This document shows, piece by piece, positions 9,433-14,182 of a stretch of DNA of 14,182 nt. The stretch covers positions 1-14,182 of the forward strand of contig DTZN01000095.1 in NCBI GenBank assembly GCA_012961365.1, given 5' to 3'. Position 1 is the stretch's first letter. Each line of letters begins with the position of its first letter. Under the pieces are notes generated by a model, which searched no databases, was not told the origin of the DNA, and saw only the letters and a list, made by a program, of their open reading frames with translations. Position numbers and translations under genes: made by a program. Origin of the DNA: Hydrogenothermaceae bacterium. GTDB taxonomy: Bacteria > Aquificota > Aquificia > Aquificales > Hydrogenothermaceae.

Positions 9433-10473
9433 ATGCCTATGGAACTATTTACAACATTAAACGGAATATGGTTTATCTTAGCAGGAGTTTTCTTAATTGG
9501 ATACTCATTAACAGATGGATTTGATTTAGGCTCTGGAATTTTACATTTATTCACTAAAGATGAAGAAACTAGACTTACATATATGAATGCTGTTGGACCT
9601 GTATGGGATGGAAATGAAGTTTGGTTAATTGCCGGTGGAGGTATGCTATTTGCTGCATTTCCCGTTGTTTATGCAGTTTCTTTTAGTGCATTTTATATGG
9701 CTATGTTTTTAGTTTTATGGGCTTTGATTTTAAGAGCTGCTGCTTTTGAATATAGAAATAAGAAACAATCCAAACTTTGGAAAGGGTGGTGGGACTTTGC
9801 CTATTGGGTAGGTAATACTTTACCTGCATTTTTATTTGGCGTTGCAGTAGGTAATGCAGTTTTAGGAATTCCTATAGATCAAAAGGGAGTATATCATGGT
9901 TCATTTTTACAGCTTTTAAACCCAACAGCTATTTTTATTGGACTAGTTTCTCTATTTATGTATCTAATGCACGGAACTGCTTACTTACTTATAAAAACTG
10001 AAGGAAAATCTTTTGAGTTTGCTAAAAGATGGGCTGTTATAGGATTTATTGGATATACTGTTAGTTTAGTAATTGCAGACTTTTTTATAATAGCTACAAA
10101 ACCTCAATTATTTATGAATTTCTTTGATTATCCGCTATTTTGGATAGCTCCTGCAATAATGATAATAGGAATAATTTTATTCTTTAAATGGTTAGTTATT
10201 GATGAAAATTACAACAAAGTAATTTATGGTTCATCATTAACAATTATTGGGACTGTTTTAACAATAGCTTTTGCAAGTTATCCTGTATTTATACGTTCCA
10301 CAATTGATGAAAAATATAGCCTTACAATATGGAACTCTGCATCTTCTAACTTAACACTTACAATAATGCTTATTTCTACACTTATATTCTTACCAATAAT
10401 AATATGGTATACCGTATATGTGTATAGAGTATTTAAAGGAAAAGTATCTGCTGAGGGAGGTTATGGACATTGA
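9433..10473 (+). CDS. cydB: Cytochrome bd quinol oxidase subunit II
   Basis: A 346-residue partner of CydA with about eight to nine membrane helices and no haem ligands expected. Signatures are GYSLTDGFDLGSG (23-35), GPVWDGNEVWLI (55-66) and a C-terminal helix block NSASSNLTLTIM then PIIIWYTVYVYRVFKGKV (321-338), typical of CydB. Start at 9433 is two bases after the cydA stop with AAGGAGGTGA in the last cydA codons; an ATG two codons later is an alternative. The last codons contain GGGAGG that serves as ribosome site for the next gene. No cydX of the E. coli type follows, and the cydCD assembly transporter is not in the window. Confidence 0.95.
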   Translation: MPMELFTTLNGIWFILAGVFLIGYSLTDGFDLGSGILHLFTKDEETRLTYMNAVGPVWDGNEVWLIAGGGMLFAAFPVVYAVSFSAFYMAMFLVLWALILRAAAFEYRNKKQSKLWKGWWDFAYWVGNTLPAFLFGVAVGNAVLGIPIDQKGVYHGSFLQLLNPTAIFIGLVSLFMYLMHGTAYLLIKTEGKSFEFAKRWAVIGFIGYTVSLVIADFFIIATKPQLFMNFFDYPLFWIAPAIMIIGIILFFKWLVIDENYNKVIYGSSLTIIGTVLTIAFASYPVFIRSTIDEKYSLTIWNSASSNLTLTIMLISTLIFLPIIIWYTVYVYRVFKGKVSAEGGYGH

Positions 10474-10820
10474 TTGTAGCTATTCCTATTAAAAAAGTAA
10501 ATGATAGATTAGTAGTTTCAAATGCTTTTGGAAAGGCAAAAAAATTTGCCATTTTAAAAAATAAAGATGTCCTTATAGTAGAAACAGATTCTAATAATGG
10601 AAAAGAAGTTATAGATTTTTTAAGTAAACACAATGTAAATACAGTTATAGTTTCTCATATGGGATTTGGAGCATTTAAATATTTAAAGCAAAAAGGTTTA
10701 AAAGCTTATATTGTGGAAAAGTTTCTTCCTATTGAAGATGCTTTAAAGATGTTAGAGGAAAATAAACTAGAAGAGTTTAAACATGATTTATCTCATAAAC
10801 ATTGTAAATGCGTAAGTTAA
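10470..10820 (+). CDS. NifX/FeMo-cofactor-binding family protein with Cys/His tail
   Basis: A 116-residue protein of the dinitrogenase iron-molybdenum cofactor domain family (Pfam Nitro_FeMo-Co; NifX/NafY/NifB C-terminal fold). Evidence: the first strand IVAIPIKK, SNAFGKAKKFAI (17-28) in place of the usual FGxAxxF, the central VNTVIVSHMGFGAFKYLKQKGLK (56-78), and IEDALKMLEENKLEEF (88-103). The C-terminus HDLSHKHCKC (105-114) offers three His and two Cys that could bind metal. The start is TTG at 10470, overlapping the cydB TGA by 4 nt (TTGA) with GGGAGG nine bases upstream, so translation is coupled to cydB. No nitrogen-fixation genes are present; proteins of this family outside nif clusters have no settled role. 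A part in iron, haem or sulfur handling for the oxidase is a guess from position. Confidence 0.75.
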   Translation: MIVAIPIKKVNDRLVVSNAFGKAKKFAILKNKDVLIVETDSNNGKEVIDFLSKHNVNTVIVSHMGFGAFKYLKQKGLKAYIVEKFLPIEDALKMLEENKLEEFKHDLSHKHCKCVS

Positions 10821-10828
10821 TACTAACT
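10815..10828 (+). promoter_or_regulatory. Second operator-like inverted repeat before the SQR-like gene
   Basis: AGTTA-ATAC-TAACT is an inverted repeat spanning the stop codon of the NifX-like gene, 25 bases before the next ATG. The 14-base stretch GTTAATACTAACTA matches the cyd operator GTTAGCACTAACTA at 12 of 14 positions. The DNA is AT-rich and no good promoter is placed around it, so it may be chance. Confidence 0.35.
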
Positions 10829-10853
10829 ATTATATTTTTAACGGAGTAAAATT

Positions 10854-12281
10854 ATGGCAAAAGTTGTTATTATTGGAGCAGGTTTTGCTGGGCATTATGG
10901 AGCATTAATTCTTCAAGATGAGTTGAAAAAATTAAGCAATAATTATGAGATTACAGTAGTAAGTAGAGTTCCTAAATTTACATATATACCTTCTCTAGTT
11001 TGGGTTGGAATAAATCAGATGAAAGCAGAAGAAACCCAGTTTGATTTAAAACCTGTTTACGATAAACTTGGAATAAATTTTATCCATGGCAAAGTTTACG
11101 AGATATGGCCTGATAATAAGTTTGTAAAAGTAAAACTTGCAAATAGTGAGATAACACAGATAGATTATGATTTTTTACTCATTGCAACAGGACCTTATTT
11201 AAATTTTGAAGCAACAGAAGGTTTAGGGCCTGATAACGGTTATACACAGTCTATATGTACTCCTCCACATGCAACAAAAGCTTCCTCTAAATATTTAGAA
11301 ATCATATCAAGATTAGAGAAAGGTGATAAAGCAACAATTGTTGTTGGAACAGGACATGGAACTGCTACCTGTCAGGGAGCTGCCTTTGAGTATATATGTA
11401 ATATCCATAATGATTTGGTAGATAGAGGATTAAGAGATAAAATTAGACTGATATGGCTTTCAAATGAACCTAGACTTGGAGATTTTGGTATAGATGGTTT
11501 AGAAGCAAAAAGAGGCTCATTAATTTTTACATCTGAGATGATGGCAGAAGGACTTTTTGCAGATTATGGAATAGAGTATGAAATAAGAAGTCATGTTCAC
11601 AAAGTAGACGAAAAAACTATTTATATAGAAAATTTAGATGGAGAGTTTAAAGAGATAAATTACGATTTTGCAATGCTTATCCCACCATTTAAGGGACAAC
11701 CAATAAAGTGGTTTGACAAAGATGGGAATGATATAACAGATAAAGTTTGTAATCCTGCTGGATTCGTTAAAGTTGATGCGAATTATGGAAAAACATGGGA
11801 AGAATTAGATGGACCAGATTGGCCAAAAACTTACCAATCTCCCATTTACGAAAATATTTTTGCAGCGGGGATTGCATTTGCCCCTCCAGGACCCTTATCT
11901 GAACCAAACAAATCTCCAAATGGAACATTAATAGGACCTGCCCCTCCAAGAACAGGATATACAGCAGAACTTTCAGGAAAAGCTGCAGCTTTAAATATTG
12001 CAGAAATAATAAAAGGTAATAAACCAACCCATACTGCTTCGATGGCAGAAACTCCTGGACTTTGTATTGCATCTATGAAAAAAAATATATTTGGTGGAGA
12101 AGCAGGAACTATTGCAATATATCCAGTAGCTAGGGACTATACAAAATATCCAGAATACGGTAGAGATATAAACAACTGCACTGCAGAAATAGGAATGGCT
12201 GGTGCTTGGTTTAAGTATGTACTACATTATGCATTTTTATATAAATTACAGGCAAAACCTTTCTGGAAACTCATACCTTAG
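10854..12281 (+). CDS. Sulfide:quinone oxidoreductase-like FAD protein
   Basis: A 475-residue flavoprotein of the two-dinucleotide-fold (pyridine nucleotide-disulfide) class, most like sulfide:quinone oxidoreductase. FAD-binding parts are VVIIGAGFAG (4-13), LLIATGP (108-114) and the C-terminal YENIFAAGIAF (332-342). Cysteines that fit the three redox cysteines of SQR are C135 (SICTPPHA), C173 (GTATCQGAAFEY) and C404 (TPGLCIAS); C182, C299 and C442 are additional. The C-terminus, WFKYVLHYAFLYKLQ followed by KPFWKLIP, is an amphipathic segment like the monotopic membrane anchor of SQR. It would oxidise sulfide to polysulfide or sulfur and reduce quinone. The start has CGGAG upstream. It sits in the cyd operon, so its quinol may feed the bd oxidase directly. 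The subtype is not resolved; a different sulfur substrate is possible. Confidence 0.78.
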   Translation: MAKVVIIGAGFAGHYGALILQDELKKLSNNYEITVVSRVPKFTYIPSLVWVGINQMKAEETQFDLKPVYDKLGINFIHGKVYEIWPDNKFVKVKLANSEITQIDYDFLLIATGPYLNFEATEGLGPDNGYTQSICTPPHATKASSKYLEIISRLEKGDKATIVVGTGHGTATCQGAAFEYICNIHNDLVDRGLRDKIRLIWLSNEPRLGDFGIDGLEAKRGSLIFTSEMMAEGLFADYGIEYEIRSHVHKVDEKTIYIENLDGEFKEINYDFAMLIPPFKGQPIKWFDKDGNDITDKVCNPAGFVKVDANYGKTWEELDGPDWPKTYQSPIYENIFAAGIAFAPPGPLSEPNKSPNGTLIGPAPPRTGYTAELSGKAAALNIAEIIKGNKPTHTASMAETPGLCIASMKKNIFGGEAGTIAIYPVARDYTKYPEYGRDINNCTAEIGMAGAWFKYVLHYAFLYKLQAKPFWKLIP

Positions 12282-12290
12282 GAGGAAAAA

Positions 12291-12434
12291 ATGAAACATA
12301 AGAAAGTAGAAAAAAGACCAGCCTTTCGATTTACTAATCAAGACAGAAAAAGAATGAAAAGTTATATATATCAATTTTTCAGAGCTGTTATTTTAGGATT
12401 AAAATTTTGGAAATTAGTTAAAAAAGTTCATTAA
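12291..12434 (+). CDS. 47-residue basic protein, DUF4492-like, cyd-operon small subunit candidate
   Basis: ATG at 12291 is preceded by a perfect AGGAGG (12280-12285) that overlaps the stop codon of the SQR-like gene, and the frame runs 47 codons to TAA at 12432-12434. Residues 1-24 are strongly basic (MKHKKVEKRPAFRF, then DRKRMK), and residues 25-47 form one amphipathic or short membrane helix, IYQFFRAVILGLKFWKLVKKVH. The block F30-R31-x3-L35-G36-x2-F39-W40-K41-L42-V43 matches the pattern FRxMTLGRxLWKII that I recall for DUF4492, a family of very small proteins found next to cytochrome bd genes in epsilonproteobacteria and Bacteroidetes. A role like CydX (a small accessory subunit of the oxidase) is inference. 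It is short enough to be missed by automatic gene calling. Confidence 0.72.
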   Translation: MKHKKVEKRPAFRFTNQDRKRMKSYIYQFFRAVILGLKFWKLVKKVH

Positions 12435-12452
12435 AAGCCCCTGTTTCCATAG

Positions 12453-12482
12453 CTCCTCCTTTTCTCTCTCCTCCTTTTTTTT
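12453..12482 (+). other. 30-base uninterrupted polypyrimidine tract after the cyd operon
   Basis: From 12453 to 12482 there are only C and T, including two copies of CTCCTCCTTTT-like sequence and ending in T8. No hairpin precedes it, so it is not a standard intrinsic terminator. A C-rich, G-free RNA stretch directly after the last stop codon would suit Rho loading; that is inference. The rest of 12435-12563 is AT-rich and holds only the promoter candidates for dnaX. Confidence 0.4.
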
Positions 12483-12489
12483 ACTGTTA

Positions 12490-12528
12490 TGCTAAAATTT
12501 TGTCAATTTTTTTGCTTTTTTATAAAAA
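12490..12528 (+). promoter_or_regulatory. Candidate promoter region of dnaX
   Basis: Two partly supported options. An extended -10, TG-C-TAAAAT (12490-12498), has no good -35 since the polypyrimidine tract lies upstream. Alternatively TTGTCA (12500-12505) is followed after 17 bases by TAAAAA (12523-12528), or after 15 by TATAAA (12521-12526). Either would leave a leader of about 30-60 bases. Confidence 0.35.
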
Positions 12529-12563
12529 TTGCATTAAATTAAACAAAAAAACAGGTTTCACAA

Positions 12564-14021
12564 ATGGCATATATAAATTTTGCGAGAAAATATAGACCAA
12601 AGGACTTTAATACTGTAATTGGTCAAAAAACTGTAGTTAACACTTTAAAAAATGCACTCAAACTTGGCAGAGTATCTCATGCATATATATTTGCAGGTTC
12701 AAGGGGAATAGGTAAAACTACAATTTCTAGAATACTAACAAAAGCTTTAAACTGTGCAAAAGGAATTTCAGAAAATCCATGTAATATTTGTGAAAATTGT
12801 ATAGAAATAGATAAAGGCTCTTTCCCTGATATGTATGAAATAGATGCTGCATCTAATAGGGGAATTGATGATATTAGAAACTTAAAAGATGGAATAAATT
12901 ATGCTCCCATAAAAGGGAGATATAAAGTTTATATAATAGACGAAGCCCATATGTTAACAAGGGAAGCATTTAATGCTCTTTTAAAAACTTTAGAAGAACC
13001 TCCTCCTCATTCTGTTTTTATACTAGCAACTACAGAACTTCACAAAATACCAGATACAATTCGCTCAAGATGTCAGGTTTTCATGTTTAAACCTCCCTCT
13101 AAAGAGGATATAAAAAATTATTTAAAGTATATACTTAAACAAGAAAATGTTGAGTATGAGGAAAAAGCTTTAGAGCTAATTGCAAATTATAGTGAAGGAG
13201 GAGTTAGAGATGCAGCAAGTATTTTAGACCAAGCAGTAACCTACGGTGGTGGAAAAGTGGATTTAGCCTCAACCCAAGAATTACTTGGAATTATACCAAA
13301 AACTTTTATTGAAAACTTTTTAAAATATTTAAAAGAAAAGGATATAAAAAATCTAGTCCTATTGATAGAAAAAATAGACAAAGAAGGATACGATTTACAC
13401 ATATTCTGGAAGCAAATTTTAGAAAATGTTCACAGTGCTTTAACTAATTTAGCAATTGGTGAAAAAAATGAAATTTTTGAAGAAAATGAAATAAAAGACT
13501 TAATTTATATACAAAATATTTTTAACAAAGCGTTTTTTGAAGCAAGAAACTATTTTGAGCCAAAGCATATATATACACTTGCAGTTTTAAAGCTAAAATA
13601 CATAAAAAATCTAAAAAGTATAGAAGAACTTCTAAAATCAAAAGTTTTTATTTCTACACAAGTGCATCAACAACCTGCAAGACAAGAAGAAAATAATCAA
13701 GAACATAAAAGTTTTGATATTCAATCTGCGATTTTAAAAATAGGAAAAGATGCAGGTGGAATTGTAAGTGCTGCGTTAAAAAAAGGTAAAATAGAAGAAA
13801 GAGAAGACAGTTTTGTTATATTTTTAGAAGAAACTGTTTATCCATTAGTAGAACAAAAATTAGAAATAATTCAAAAATATTTTCCTAAACCTATAAAACT
13901 GGAAAAAGTTAATAAAAAAGATATTCCTATGAAAAAAACAAAAAAAAGAGATGAATCAGTAGATAAAGTATTAGAGCTATTTCAAGGAAAAATTATAAGT
14001 TATAAACAGCAAGATGGGTAA
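12564..14021 (+). CDS. dnaX: DNA polymerase III clamp-loader subunit gamma/tau
   Basis: A 485-residue AAA+ clamp-loader ATPase. Visible: the N-terminal ARKYRPKDFNTVIGQ (7-21), Walker A GSRGIGKT (45-52), zinc ligands C64, C73, C76 and C79, Walker B IIDEAH (124-129), sensor 1 ATTE (155-158), the SRC motif (168-170) and sensor 2 region GGVRDA (212-217). Residues about 240-360 are the collar domain, 360-385 a polar linker, and about 386-445 a small C-terminal domain. The protein is much shorter than E. coli tau and resembles the single short product described for Aquifex. Two in-frame A_AAA_AAA heptamers (13778-13784 and 13940-13946) would, on -1 slippage, give stops at residues about 408 and 463. 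The start has only a weak AGGT ribosome site. Confidence 0.95.
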   Translation: MAYINFARKYRPKDFNTVIGQKTVVNTLKNALKLGRVSHAYIFAGSRGIGKTTISRILTKALNCAKGISENPCNICENCIEIDKGSFPDMYEIDAASNRGIDDIRNLKDGINYAPIKGRYKVYIIDEAHMLTREAFNALLKTLEEPPPHSVFILATTELHKIPDTIRSRCQVFMFKPPSKEDIKNYLKYILKQENVEYEEKALELIANYSEGGVRDAASILDQAVTYGGGKVDLASTQELLGIIPKTFIENFLKYLKEKDIKNLVLLIEKIDKEGYDLHIFWKQILENVHSALTNLAIGEKNEIFEENEIKDLIYIQNIFNKAFFEARNYFEPKHIYTLAVLKLKYIKNLKSIEELLKSKVFISTQVHQQPARQEENNQEHKSFDIQSAILKIGKDAGGIVSAALKKGKIEEREDSFVIFLEETVYPLVEQKLEIIQKYFPKPIKLEKVNKKDIPMKKTKKRDESVDKVLELFQGKIISYKQQDG

Positions 14022-14040
14022 ATAATCAAATTTTATTTTT

Positions 14041-14182
14041 TTGTTTACTTTTAATTTTCTTTTTTTTCTGCCTTCAAATACAAAGGCAGATTTAGCCAGG
14101 CCAGTTATAGAGGTAAAGGACTTCGAGACTGGAAAAACAGAGTACGAGATATATACCTATGGAGAGGAAGTTATAGTTATGC
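14041..14182 (+). CDS. Start of an unknown, apparently exported protein (3' truncated by the window)
   Basis: A frame open from 14026 to the window edge reads, from the TTG at 14041, a hydrophobic Phe/Leu-rich leader ([16 protein letters not shown]) and then [19 protein letters not shown] and [13 protein letters not shown], which looks like real secreted protein sequence. I do not recognise the family. The leader lacks the usual positive residues and there is no Shine-Dalgarno, so the start is doubtful. ATG GGT AAA in the same frame overlaps the dnaX stop (14014-14022) but is closed by TAA at 14023-14025; an ATG with AGGAAG upstream lies at 14179. Codons after 14085 (GCC, GAC, TTC, GAG, TAC) are GC-richer than in the neighbours. 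Confidence 0.5.
   Translation, partial: MFTFNFLFFLPSNTKADLARPVIEVKDFETGKTEYEIYTYGEEVIVM
14068..14089 (+). repeat. 7-bp perfect inverted repeat after dnaX
   Basis: CTGCCTT (14068-14074) and AAGGCAG (14083-14089) form a perfect stem with an 8-base loop. A T8 run precedes rather than follows it, so it does not work as an intrinsic terminator on either strand. It lies within the predicted leader-peptide codons of the last gene; it may be chance or may affect translation start. Confidence 0.4.

Noticed and set aside
11767..12072. Minus-strand 101-codon frame opposite the SQR-like gene
   Set aside because: Low-complexity Leu/Gln-rich shadow of a well-supported plus-strand gene.
12425..12480. Minus-strand mini-ORF with AGGAGG and ATG (METGAFNELF)
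   Set aside because: Ten codons only, opposite the end of the 47-codon gene, and the apparent ribosome site is just the complement of the polypyrimidine tract.
13427..13455. TTAACTAATTTAG in dnaX as another cyd-type operator
   Set aside because: Inside coding sequence, only a half-site match, and not palindromic.
14068..14089. Hairpin after dnaX as an intrinsic terminator
   Set aside because: The T-run is on the wrong side of the stem for both strands; kept only as an inverted repeat.

Overview
The window is a low-GC, gene-dense bacterial segment. All genes I can recognise look like those of a chemolithotrophic thermophile of the Aquificales, most probably family Hydrogenothermaceae (Sulfurihydrogenibium/Persephonella type). 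This rests on very AT-rich codon use, a NuoF that from memory closely resembles Aquifex aeolicus NuoF, a NuoE-NuoF pair detached from the rest of complex I, a short single-form DnaX, and a cytochrome bd oxidase linked to a sulfide:quinone oxidoreductase. The taxonomic call is inference; there is no rRNA here.

Layout. (1) 1-1416, plus strand: the 3' end of enolase, then a DivIC/FtsB-type division protein, a phosphoglycolate-phosphatase-type HAD hydrolase and a small DUF167/YggU protein. Each overlaps the one before, so this is one compact operon. (2) 1488-4423, plus strand: nuoE, nuoF and, starting directly after the nuoF stop, an exported TPR-like protein with a SPOR-like C-terminus. (3) 4420-5079, minus strand: family 4 (4Fe-4S) uracil-DNA glycosylase, converging on and overlapping the TPR gene. 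(4) 5151-5906, plus strand: a stomatin-like SPFH protein followed by an intrinsic terminator. (5) 6061-7194, minus strand: queuine tRNA-ribosyltransferase; the conserved N-terminus can only be recovered by using a CTG start, which has a good ribosome binding site. (6) 7241-7762, plus strand: a small CPBP-type intramembrane glutamic protease. (7) 7779-12434, plus strand: a strong sigma-70 promoter with a near-perfect 28-bp palindrome at the start of transcription, then cydA, cydB, a NifX/FeMo-co-family protein, a sulfide:quinone oxidoreductase-like flavoprotein and a 47-codon gene. (8) 12564-14021, plus strand: dnaX. (9) 14041-end: the beginning of an apparently exported protein of unknown function.

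The most interesting part is region 7. It packages a quinol oxidase (bd type, known in other bacteria to tolerate sulfide) with a flavoprotein that would feed sulfide electrons into the quinone pool, plus two small proteins: a Cys/His-tailed NifX-like protein and a 47-residue basic protein whose core (FRAVILGLKFWKLV) resembles the bd-oxidase-associated DUF4492 family. Together they could form a complete H2S-to-quinone-to-O2 chain under one operator, with a similar operator-like sequence in front of the flavoprotein gene. Other points worth a look are the CTG start of tgt, two in-frame A_AAA_AAA slippery heptamers in dnaX that lead to stop codons in the -1 frame, the complex I pair without nuoG, and the absence of any ATG at the expected start of the last gene.
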